Below, in pieces: positions 43,255 to 50,803 of a stretch of DNA of 64,000 nt. How positions within the stretch are numbered: the stretch's first letter is position 1; the number at the start of each line of letters is the position of its first letter. Source of the DNA: Nonomuraea jiangxiensis. Its GTDB lineage: Bacteria > Actinomycetota > Actinomycetes > Streptosporangiales > Streptosporangiaceae. The DNA lies in the NCBI RefSeq assembly GCF_900099965.1, contig NZ_FNDJ01000017.1, forward strand, positions 62,001-126,000. The letters are read 5' to 3'. The position numbers and the translations under genes were made by a program. The notes under the pieces were generated by a model. It ran no database searches. It saw nothing but the letters and a program-made list of their open reading frames with translations, and had not been told where the DNA came from.

Positions 43255-43302
43255 GTAAGGAACTTCAGGGCGACGGTAAGGCGACGGGAACAGCGTCGTA
43301 AG
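43255..43302 (+). promoter_or_regulatory. Three GTAAG direct repeats at 21-22 bp spacing
   Basis: (C)GTAAG occurs at 43255, 43276 and 43298, each 21-22 bp from the next (two helical turns each), about 50-100 bp before the flavoenzyme start at 43353. This geometry is typical of OmpR/SARP-like activator sites binding one DNA face. Confidence 0.45.
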
Positions 43303-43352
43303 CGCCCTCCAGCACAGTGATCCCAGATCGCCATTAGAGAAGGGCCGAGAGA

Positions 43353-44615
43353 ATGAGCCAGCCGTACACACTCCAGGACGAGATCGCCCTCCCCGGGTTC
43401 GCCGGGACGGCGCACCTGCCGGGCTCGACGGGATACGACGAGCTGCGCCGGGCCGTGAACCCGGCCGTGGACTCCCGGCCGGCGGTGGTGGCCGAGGCGC
43501 ACACGGTCGCGGACCTGCGGGCCGCGCTGCTGGCGGCGCGGCGGCACGGGGTGCCGTTCGCGGTGCAGGCGACCGGGCACGGCACGCACTCCGCCTGCGA
43601 CGGCGGTGTGCTGGTCAGGACGTCGCCGATGGCGTCGGTGATGGTGGACCCGCTGCGCAGGATCGCCCGCGTGGGGCCGGGCGCGCTCTGGGGCGAGGTG
43701 CTCGCCGCCGCCGCGCCGTTCGGGCTGGCGCCGCTGTCGGGCTCGTCGCCGGCCGTCGGCGTCACCGGTTACACGCTGGGGGGCGGGCTGGGGTGGCTGG
43801 CCCGCAAGTACGGCTTCGCCGCCGACAGCGTCGTGCGGGCCGAGGTGCTGCTGGCCGACGGCAGTAAGGTCACGGCGAGCGCCGACAGTCACCCGGAGCT
43901 GTTCTGGGCGCTGCGCGGGGGCGGCGGCGGGTTCGGTGTGGTCACCGCGCTGGAGTTCCGGCTTTATCCGGTGTCGCAGGTGTACGCCGGGTTCGCGTAC
44001 TTCCCGATCGAGGCGGCGGGTGAGCTGCTGAGCGCGTACCGCGACTGGATCGAGGACGCGCCCGACGAGATCAGCACCGCCGTCGTGCTCAAGCGCGACG
44101 AGCGCGTGGCGATGCTCAAGGTCCTGCACGCCGGCACGGCCGCCGAGGCCCGAGGGCTGCTCGCGCCGCTGTGGCGGGCCGCCGGTCCCGCGCTGCGGGA
44201 CGAGACCCGACCGACCACGTACGCGGCCGCGGCCATGGGCGGCACGCCGAACCGGCACATGGACATGTTCGACAAGGTACCCGACGAGGTGCTCGACACC
44301 CTGGTACGGGCCTCGGAGCAGGCGCAAACGGTGGAGATCCGGCACTGGGGCGGCGCGATGAGCCGCCCGGGCGCGGACGCCGGACCGGTGGGCCACCGGG
44401 CCACCAAGCTGTCGGCCATCCTGGACACGCCGGTGCCGGGGCTGGCGGAGGCGCTGCGGCCGTACGCCAGCGGAGGGACGTTCCTGAACTTCCTGTCCGA
44501 CCCGTCCCGCACGGCCACCGCCTACGCGGCCGGGGACTATGGGCGGCTGCGGGCGGTCAAGCGCGCCTACGACCCGGACGGCTTCTTCCGCGTCGGCCAC
44601 GTCGTCCCGGCGTGA
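43353..44615 (+). CDS. FAD-binding oxidoreductase, BBE type
   Basis: 420 residues from ATG (GAGAGA upstream). FAD-binding type 4 domain: VAEAHTVADLRAAL, then VQATGHGTHSACDGG around the flavin loop (His candidates for covalent flavin), GGGLGWLARKYG, GGGGGFGVVTALEF. It ends with a berberine-bridge-like tail (YDPDGFFRVGHVV). Such enzymes oxidise alcohols, sugars or alkaloids using O2. Substrate unknown. Stand-alone gene with direct repeats in its promoter. Confidence 0.88.
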   Translation: MSQPYTLQDEIALPGFAGTAHLPGSTGYDELRRAVNPAVDSRPAVVAEAHTVADLRAALLAARRHGVPFAVQATGHGTHSACDGGVLVRTSPMASVMVDPLRRIARVGPGALWGEVLAAAAPFGLAPLSGSSPAVGVTGYTLGGGLGWLARKYGFAADSVVRAEVLLADGSKVTASADSHPELFWALRGGGGGFGVVTALEFRLYPVSQVYAGFAYFPIEAAGELLSAYRDWIEDAPDEISTAVVLKRDERVAMLKVLHAGTAAEARGLLAPLWRAAGPALRDETRPTTYAAAAMGGTPNRHMDMFDKVPDEVLDTLVRASEQAQTVEIRHWGGAMSRPGADAGPVGHRATKLSAILDTPVPGLAEALRPYASGGTFLNFLSDPSRTATAYAAGDYGRLRAVKRAYDPDGFFRVGHVVPA

Positions 44616-44746
44616 CGACCCTTGCGCGCCACGCCCGTCCCAGGTCACGACTCCCGCACGGCATCACCCGCGCGGCCCCGTCCGCGAGCCGCCGGAGCCG
44701 CCGGAGCCGCCGCGATGCCGGGCCGCCCGACAGTAAACTGCCCGTT

Positions 44747-45292
44747 ATGCGGCGTTTGAGCAGTACGGTGGTCGTGGTGGCGGGGGACGGGGCCGCGGAC
44801 GTGGTCGCGGGCCTGAGCGGGCTGCACAACGTGCGGGCGATCCCGCGAGGTGAGCGCCGCCCGGCCGAGGTGATGGAGATCGCGGCGCGGTCCGCGGCGA
44901 CGTACGTCGTGCACGACGCCGATCCGCTGGCCGACGTGGCGGCGGCGTGGACGGCGTTCTTCGACGGCACGGGGGTGACCGGCGCCCTGGAGGTGGCCGT
45001 CGAGGCGGCGCTGGGTGAGCTGCGCGCCGACCGGCTGACGCTGCCCGACTACTACCTGGTGCTGGACCCCGACGGGATGCCGGCGACAGTGCGTCACTGG
45101 TGGCTCGGGGTGCTGGCCGGGGCCGCGCCCGCCCGGGTCGTACCGGTGCAGGCGGGGACCGTCGCCCAGGAGCTGGGGCGGCTGGCGGCGGGGCGGTGGT
45201 GGCCCGCGGACCTGGAAGGGTGGCTGCGAGGGCTGCCCCGGGTGGTGCCGGACCGGGCCGGGCTGCCCGGCATCGGCGCGGTGGTGGCGTAG
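44747..45292 (+). CDS. Hypothetical protein
   Basis: 181 residues from ATG 44747. Beta strand plus turn VVVVAGDGAADVVAGL opens it; AATYVVHDADPLADVAAAW and LRADRLTLPDYYLVLDPDGMP follow; the end is Trp-rich (HWWLGVLAG, WWPADLEGWLRGLP). No domain identified and no membrane segment. The upstream 130 bp hold short GCCGGAGCC repeats. Confidence 0.6.
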   Translation: MRRLSSTVVVVAGDGAADVVAGLSGLHNVRAIPRGERRPAEVMEIAARSAATYVVHDADPLADVAAAWTAFFDGTGVTGALEVAVEAALGELRADRLTLPDYYLVLDPDGMPATVRHWWLGVLAGAAPARVVPVQAGTVAQELGRLAAGRWWPADLEGWLRGLPRVVPDRAGLPGIGAVVA

Positions 45293-45363
45293 CGCAGGCG
45301 AGCGCGCCGCGAGGACGGCGTGGCGAGAACGGGCCAAAAAGGCGGCGGCACACCACGGAAACA

Positions 45364-45386
45364 AAGTGCTCAATTGGTGAGCACTT
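45364..45386. promoter_or_regulatory. 23-bp perfect palindrome upstream of the VOC gene
   Basis: AAGTGCTCA-N5-TGAGCACTT, arms of nine bases, centred about 58 bp before the VOC start at 45433. Its form fits a TetR-type operator. No regulator gene is adjacent, so the protein would be encoded elsewhere. Confidence 0.7.
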
Positions 45387-45432
45387 CAGACGGGAGGATG
45401 GTCACAAGAACCCCGTCGAAAGGACCGGAACG

Positions 45433-45867
45433 ATGTTGCGAGGTCTCACCACCGTCTCCTTCTACTCACCCGACCTGCAGGCGACCAAGCGCTGGTACAC
45501 CGAGTTGTTCGGGACCCCGCCCTACATGGACACCCCGGCCTACCTGGAGTGGCGCATCGGCGACTACCAGCACGAGTTCGGTGTCATCGACAGCGCCTAC
45601 GCCGGCACCGAACTGGCCAGGACGCCCGGCCCCGACGCGATCGGCGGGCCGGCGGGCGCCGTGGTGTTCTGGCACGTGGACGACGTCCCCGCGGCCCTCG
45701 ACCGGCTCGTGGCCATGGGCGCGAAGGAGCACGACGCCCCGCGCGACCGCGGCACCGGCACCGGCTTCGTCACCGCGTCCGTGATCGACCCCTGGGGCAA
45801 TGTTCTGGGCCTGATGTACAACCCGCACTACCTGCGGGTCCTGGCCGCCCTGAAGGCGGAGTCCTGA
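45433..45867 (+). CDS. VOC family protein
   Basis: 144 residues from ATG. Two beta-alpha-beta-beta-beta modules of the vicinal-oxygen-chelate fold: TTVSFYSPDLQATKRWYTELFG, HEFGVIDS, VVFWHVDDVPAALDRLVAMG, TASVIDPWGNVLGLMYNP. Family members bind metal or small molecules (glyoxalase, dioxygenase, resistance). It is the only gene behind the strong palindrome. Confidence 0.88.
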   Translation: MLRGLTTVSFYSPDLQATKRWYTELFGTPPYMDTPAYLEWRIGDYQHEFGVIDSAYAGTELARTPGPDAIGGPAGAVVFWHVDDVPAALDRLVAMGAKEHDAPRDRGTGTGFVTASVIDPWGNVLGLMYNPHYLRVLAALKAES

Positions 45868-45982
45868 GAACTCGACCGCGACTGAACGGGCGCCCCGCGC
45901 CCCGTCGTAGTGGTACGGCCGACCCACTCGCCAGCCGTACCACCTCCGGTCTCATCCCGGGCGGAGACCCGGGACGCGTCCC

Positions 45983-46246
45983 CTACGGGCGCGGGGTGCG
46001 GTTGGACATGTGCTCGGAGGTCCCGACACCGCGCGGTCGGCGCATGCCCGCGAAGCCCAGCAGGCCGAGCAGGCCCAGCAGACCCCACAGACCGGCGCCG
46101 CCGCCGTCGTCCTTCGCGTTCTGCTGCGGTCCGGGTGTGACCTGACTGTGTGCGACCGGTGCGACCTGCTGATCAGCCGTCGCCGTGGCGGCTGGGACGA
46201 GCGTCAAGAAGAACGCCAGGCCCAGCCCGGTGAGCGTCTTGCGCAT
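45983..46246 (-). CDS. WGxxGxxG family surface protein
   Basis: 87 residues from ATG 46246. Signal peptide (GLGLAFFLTLVPAATATA), a short polar linker, then a C-terminal hydrophobic helix beginning WGLLGLLGLLGFAGMRR, the WGxxGxxG sorting/anchor signature, and a basic tail. Such proteins are small surface-anchored proteins of unknown function in actinobacteria. Confidence 0.78.
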   Translation of the reverse strand: MRKTLTGLGLAFFLTLVPAATATADQQVAPVAHSQVTPGPQQNAKDDGGGAGLWGLLGLLGLLGFAGMRRPRGVGTSEHMSNRTPRP

Positions 46247-46409
46247 TGGGTTCCCCCGATCCGGCGGTCTCGGAGACCGCCTATCACACCTTCCACACGG
46301 AAGGCTTCCGATAGCGGGGCGATCTCCATTTCCCCTGCTAGGTACGCACATACCATCGTCCCAGCCGCCTAAACGCCTCCCCGTCCCGGCCGCCGCCCCG
46401 TTGACGCGC

Positions 46410-47510
46410 TTAAACAGGGTGGCCGTCGGCGATGCCGGTACGTACCTGGGCCTCGGCTATCTCGGCCAGCACCGCGCGGGCCACGGGGCGGGGAGCCGGG
46501 GACATGAGGCGTACGGGGGCGTAGAGCGTCACCTGGACCACCAGGCGGCGGGTCGCGGCCACGCGGAGGGCGGAGGCCACGAGGGAGTCGTCACCCACGT
46601 AGCAGGCGCGGGTGGAGGCGGTCTCCGCCTTTCCCTCGCGGTAACGCAGCATCACCGGGCGCACGGGGGCGTTCGCGTCCAGCGCCGCCTGGAACACGGC
46701 CGGGCGGAACCGTCCCATCCCGCGACCGCACCACGTGGTGCCTTCGGGGAAGGCGACCACGGTGTCGCCTGCGGAGAGGGCGTCGGCGATCGTCCTGACG
46801 GCGGCCGGAAGCTGGGAGAGGCGCTCCCTGTCGATGAGCAGCGCGCCCGAGCCGGCCAGCAGCGTCCTGATGATCGGCCAGCCGGCTATCTCGCGCTTGG
46901 CCAGCGCCCGCGAGGGGATGGTGGCGGCCAGGACGAGCGGGTCGAGCCAGGAGATGTGATTGGCCACCACCAGCGCACCCGTGCCCGGCGAGGCCGGCGC
47001 GCGCGACGGGGCCGGCGGGGCGTCCGGCTCGGAGCGGAGGGCCGCGTCCGACAAGGATTCCAGGGTGACAGCGTCGGCGGGGTCGACCCCCGTGGTCGTG
47101 CCGAGCGCGGTGAGATCGGCCTCGATCCTGATGCCGAGCGCGCGCAGCAGCAGCCGTGCCCAGCCGCCGACGATCTTCGCCCGCCGGGACGCGCTCATCC
47201 GGGAGGCCACGAGGGACATCGGCAGGCCCGCCAGCACCACCAGGACCGCCGCCAGCAGCCGCGCCACGCGGCGGACGGACCCGGCGACGGCGACGGCGTC
47301 CTGCACGCAGGCGTCCGTGGAGCAGGGGCCGGAGGGGCGCCAGGGGTTGACCTGCGCGACGGGGACGCTCACAGCGCCGGACACGGCGGCGCTCGCCGCG
47401 TCCTCCACGGTGACCCCCTCGGGCGAGATCCCGCCCGCGTCCGCTGCGGCTCCGTCACGCGCGGCGCCACTCACGGGGGCGCCCGAAGCAAGGTCGACGG
47501 TCGCGGTCAC
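46410..47510 (-). CDS. Lysophospholipid (1-acylglycerol-3-phosphate type) acyltransferase, OlsA-like
   Basis: 366 residues from GTG overlapping the previous stop by four bases. PlsC motifs: NHISWLD (NHxxxxD) and FPEGTTW; membrane helix AARLLAAVLVVLAGLPMSLV. A Ser/Ala/Pro-rich N-terminal extension of about 70 residues precedes it. Coupling with an OlsB-like protein upstream matches the ornithine-lipid acyltransferase OlsA, which adds the second acyl chain to lyso-ornithine lipid. A generic phospholipid acyltransferase is the alternative. Confidence 0.82.
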   Translation of the reverse strand: MTATVDLASGAPVSGAARDGAAADAGGISPEGVTVEDAASAAVSGAVSVPVAQVNPWRPSGPCSTDACVQDAVAVAGSVRRVARLLAAVLVVLAGLPMSLVASRMSASRRAKIVGGWARLLLRALGIRIEADLTALGTTTGVDPADAVTLESLSDAALRSEPDAPPAPSRAPASPGTGALVVANHISWLDPLVLAATIPSRALAKREIAGWPIIRTLLAGSGALLIDRERLSQLPAAVRTIADALSAGDTVVAFPEGTTWCGRGMGRFRPAVFQAALDANAPVRPVMLRYREGKAETASTRACYVGDDSLVASALRVAATRRLVVQVTLYAPVRLMSPAPRPVARAVLAEIAEAQVRTGIADGHPV

Positions 47511-48238
47511 AGTGGTGCACCCAGGAAGTAGCGGAGGTAGCGGGTGTTCACGTTGGCCATCGACAGCAGCACGAAGAAGTCGGCGGTGCCGAAGTCGCGG
47601 TCATGCGCGGGCGGGCCGCACACCCAGGCGCCCAGCCGCAGGTACCCGCGCAGGAGCGCGGGCGGTACGAAGCGGTCGGCGCGTGCCCCGGCCCGGTTCA
47701 GCCAGGGCTGGCGCGGCGTGACCCGGTGCTCCTCGGGCCCGAGCGGCACCCGGTCCACCACGGCCGCCGCCAGGGCGCCCCGGTCGTCCAGGGGCACCGA
47801 GCAGCAGCCGCCGAGCCACTGGTGGCCGCTGTCGACCATGTAGCGGGCGATGCCCGCCCACATGAGGCCGACCACGGCGCCGTTGCGGTGCTCGGGGTGC
47901 ACGCACGTGCGGCCGGCCTCGACCAGGTCCTTCCTGATCGGGGCGAGCCTGGTGAGGTCGAACTCGCCATCGGAATAGAGGCGGTCGACCCGCCCGGGGG
48001 GCAGCAGCCGGTAGGTGCCGACGACCTCGCGGCCATCGCGTACGAGGAGGTGGTCGCAGTAGGCGTCGAACCTGTCCACGTCGAGGCCGGAGACCGGGCT
48101 GTCGAGCCGCGCCCCCATCTCGCCGGCGAAGACGTCGTACCGGAGCCGCTGGGCGGCCTGCACGTCGGCGGCGCTGGTGGCCATGCCGACCGTGTACCGG
48201 CCAGTGTCGAGAGACCTGGTGTGAAGAGAGGTCGTCAT
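47507..48238 (-). CDS. olsB: OlsB-like acyl-transferring GNAT protein
   Basis: 243 residues from ATG (GGAAGGA upstream). The pattern RLRYDVFAGEMGA, DAYCDHLLVRD, VVGTYRLLPPG, EAGRTCVHPEHRNGAVVGLMWAG, LGGCCSVPLDD is typical of the OlsB/acetyltransf_5 family. OlsB attaches a 3-hydroxyacyl chain to ornithine. Together with the acyltransferase that follows it would make ornithine lipids, phosphate-free membrane lipids. Substrate amino acid (ornithine versus another) is not proven. Confidence 0.78.
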   Translation of the reverse strand: MTTSLHTRSLDTGRYTVGMATSAADVQAAQRLRYDVFAGEMGARLDSPVSGLDVDRFDAYCDHLLVRDGREVVGTYRLLPPGRVDRLYSDGEFDLTRLAPIRKDLVEAGRTCVHPEHRNGAVVGLMWAGIARYMVDSGHQWLGGCCSVPLDDRGALAAAVVDRVPLGPEEHRVTPRQPWLNRAGARADRFVPPALLRGYLRLGAWVCGPPAHDRDFGTADFFVLLSMANVNTRYLRYFLGAPL

Positions 48239-48436
48239 GGGCGCGCGTCCTTCCCTGAAAGCGTCTCGCGCCTATGTCGACATGCCGAAATGACAACTGT
48301 CTCTCTCATCGGGGGCAGTGAGGCGTCCGCGTGATGAACCTCGTGCCGGGGGCCTGGCGAATAACCGGTTTGCGGCGCAGGCGATCTTCACTACACTCGC
48401 CCCCGGACGCCAATCTACGAGAGAAGGGAGCCGGCC

Positions 48437-48541
48437 GTGCGCCACAGCACCGCTGCGATTGTCCCTTCTTCCCGTTACGAGGTGATCCTGGTGTCTTCGT
48501 CGTCCCGGTGCCGGCTGCGCGGCCGTCATCGGATGCTCTGA
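48437..48541 (+). CDS. 34-codon leader ORF upstream of the EF-G paralogue
   Basis: GTG 48437 with AAGGGAG seven bases upstream, ending at TGA 48539-48541, about 100 bp before the EF-G start. The peptide MRHSTAAIVPSSRYEVILV then Ser/Arg-rich SSSSRCRLRGRHRML is typical of leader peptides that regulate ribosome-targeted genes by attenuation. Too short for a stable fold. Function as a regulatory uORF is inferred. Confidence 0.55.
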   Translation: MRHSTAAIVPSSRYEVILVSSSSRCRLRGRHRML

Positions 48542-48639
48542 CGGACACTCCTCCCCCGGCCTGACCTGACGCCGCCGGACCGCTCCGTCGGGGAATCGCG
48601 CTGTCCTGTGCCGAAAACGACCCGAAAGGGCCACGGGCT

Positions 48640-50694
48640 GTGCGTACTCACCTTTCCAACCCGCTAACTTCCGTCCGCAACCTGGGCATCCTCGCTCACG
48701 TGGACGCCGGCAAGACCACCGTCACCGAGCGGATGCTCTACCTGGCCGGCGCCACCCACAAGCGGGGCGAGGTGCACGACGGCACGACCGTCACCGACTT
48801 CGACTCCCAGGAACGCGACCGCGGCATCACCATCTTCGCCGCGGCCGTGAGCTGCGCCTGGGACGACCACCGGATCAACCTGATCGACACGCCGGGCCAC
48901 GTCGACTTCTCCGACGAGGTGGAACGCTCCCTGCGGGTGCTCGACGGCGCCATCGCGGTGTTCGACGGCGTCGCGGGGGTCGAACCGCAGAGCGAGTCCG
49001 TCTGGCGGCTGGCCGACCGGTACGGCGTGCCGCGCATCGCGTTCGTCAACAAGCTGGACCGGGCGGGCGCGGACCTCGACGCGGCGGTCGAGTCGATCCG
49101 GCGGCGGCTGCACAAGGCGCCGCTGGTGGCGCAGCTGCCGATCGGGCGCGAGGACGGGTTCTCCGGCGTGCTGGACCTCGTGCGGATGCGCTCGCTGGTG
49201 TGGGCGGCCGACGGCGGCCTGCGCGTGGGGCCGGTGCCGGACGACCTGGCGGCGGAGGCGTGGCGCCGGCGCCGGGTGCTGGAGGAGGCGGTGGCCGAAC
49301 TGCACGCGGACGCGCTGGAGGAGTTCTGCGCCACCCGGGAAGCACCGGACGGCCGGGCGATCTCCGATGCGACGCTGGCCGCCGTCCTGCGTGACCTCAC
49401 CCGTACCGGGGAGGGCGTCGTGGTGCTGTGCGGCTCGGCGTACCGCAACCGCGGGATCGAGCCGCTGCTGGACGCCGTCGTGGCGTACCTGCCCTCGCCG
49501 CTGGACGTGCCGCCGGTGCGCGGCGAACGCGACGGGGAGGAGCAGGAACGCGCCGCCGATCCGGCGGCGCCGCTGGCCGCGCTGGTGTTCAAGGTGAGTT
49601 CGACCGCCACCGGGCGGCTGACGTACCTGCGGGTGTACTCGGGAACGATGCGGAAGGGGGACACAGTGCTGGACGCCGGGACGCGACGCGCCGAGCGGGT
49701 CGCCCGGATCCTGCGGGTGCGGGCCGACCGGCACACCGAGGTGGACCGGGCGGTGGCCGGGGACATCGTCGCGGTGGTCGGGCCGAAGGCGGCCCGCGCC
49801 GGGACCACCCTGTGCGCGCCGGACGCTCCCCTGCTGCTGGAGCCGCCGAACGTGGCCGAGCCGGTGGTGTCCGTGGCCGTCGAGGCCCGCCGGAGCACCG
49901 ACACCGACCGGCTGGCGACGGCGCTCGCGCGGCTGGCCGAGGAGGACCCCTCGCTGGTCGTCAGGGCCGACGCCGAGACCGGGCAGACCGTGCTGTCCGG
50001 GCTGGGCGAGCTGCACCTGGAGGTGGCGGCGGAGAAGCTGCGCCGCGACCACGGGCTGGACGTCGGCGTCGGGCGGCCGCAGGTGGCCCACCGGGAGACC
50101 GTCGTGCGCGGGGTGTCGGGGCTGCTCTACCGGCACGTCAAGCAGGACGGCGGCGCGGGCCAGTTCGCGCACGTCGTGCTGGACGTGGAGCCCCTCTCGG
50201 GTACGGGCGCCGAGGGTTTCGCGTTCGGCTCGACCGTCACCGGCGGGCGGGTGCCGCGCGAGTACGTCAGGGCGGTCGAGGCCGGCTGCCGCGACGCGCT
50301 GGCCGGCGGGCCGCTCGGCGGTCACCCGGTGACCGGGTTGCGGGTCACGCTGACCGACGGGGCGACGCATCCGAAGGACTCCTCGGAGCCGGCGTTCCGC
50401 ACGGCCGGGCGGCTCGCGCTGCGCGAGGCGCTGCGCTCCTGCGCGATGGTGCTGCTGGAGCCGGTGGCCGAGGTCACCGTCACCGTGCCGGACGACGCGG
50501 CCGGCGGGGTGCTGGGTGACCTGTCCGCCCGGCGCGGCCGGATCTCGGGCTCGGCGGCGCGGGGCGGCACGGTGGTGATCACCGCGATCGTGCCGCTGGC
50601 CGAGGTGTTCGGGTACGCGACCCGCCTGCGCAGCCGTACGCAGGGCCGTGGCACCTTCACCACCCGCCCCGCCGGCTACGCCCCGGCCCAGTGA
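48640..50694 (+). CDS. Elongation factor G paralogue (translational GTPase)
   Basis: 684 residues from GTG. G1 AHVDAGKTTVTERML, G2/switch I TVTDFDSQERDRGITI, G3 DTPGHVDF, G4 NKLDRAGAD; then domains II-V (SSTATGRLTYLRVYSG, GLGELHLEV, GGAGQFAHVVL, PKDSSEPAFRTAG). EF-G, not Tet(M)-like, because the ERSLRVLDGAIAVFDGVAGVEPQSE stretch matches EF-G. Being apart from the ribosomal-protein operon, it is a second copy (fusA2 type) and may serve stress, stalled ribosomes or antibiotic tolerance. A long leader with a 34-codon ORF precedes it. Confidence 0.88.
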   Translation: MRTHLSNPLTSVRNLGILAHVDAGKTTVTERMLYLAGATHKRGEVHDGTTVTDFDSQERDRGITIFAAAVSCAWDDHRINLIDTPGHVDFSDEVERSLRVLDGAIAVFDGVAGVEPQSESVWRLADRYGVPRIAFVNKLDRAGADLDAAVESIRRRLHKAPLVAQLPIGREDGFSGVLDLVRMRSLVWAADGGLRVGPVPDDLAAEAWRRRRVLEEAVAELHADALEEFCATREAPDGRAISDATLAAVLRDLTRTGEGVVVLCGSAYRNRGIEPLLDAVVAYLPSPLDVPPVRGERDGEEQERAADPAAPLAALVFKVSSTATGRLTYLRVYSGTMRKGDTVLDAGTRRAERVARILRVRADRHTEVDRAVAGDIVAVVGPKAARAGTTLCAPDAPLLLEPPNVAEPVVSVAVEARRSTDTDRLATALARLAEEDPSLVVRADAETGQTVLSGLGELHLEVAAEKLRRDHGLDVGVGRPQVAHRETVVRGVSGLLYRHVKQDGGAGQFAHVVLDVEPLSGTGAEGFAFGSTVTGGRVPREYVRAVEAGCRDALAGGPLGGHPVTGLRVTLTDGATHPKDSSEPAFRTAGRLALREALRSCAMVLLEPVAEVTVTVPDDAAGGVLGDLSARRGRISGSAARGGTVVITAIVPLAEVFGYATRLRSRTQGRGTFTTRPAGYAPAQ

Positions 50695-50756
50695 CAGAGC
50701 AACGGTGACAGAGCAACGGTGACCCGGCCTCCCGACCGCGGGGGCCGGGAGACCGG

Positions 50757-50797
50757 GTGCCGCCGCCCGGCACCGATCACTTACCGGGCGGCGGCAC
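50757..50797. terminator. 14-bp perfect hairpin between convergent genes
   Basis: GTGCCGCCGCCCGG (50757-50770) and CCGGGCGGCGGCAC (50784-50797) flank a 13-base loop, between the EF-G stop and the M14 peptidase stop. It can end both transcripts. A 15-bp direct repeat (GTGACAGAGCAACGG) precedes it near 50692-50722. Confidence 0.72.
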
Positions 50798-50803
50798 CTC
50801 ATC

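Noticed and set aside
48640..50694. Tetracycline ribosomal protection protein (Tet(M)/OtrA)
   Set aside because: The G-domain and switch regions match EF-G more closely (DTPGHVDF, VEPQSESVWR, NKLDRAGAD). A protective role is still possible but not shown.
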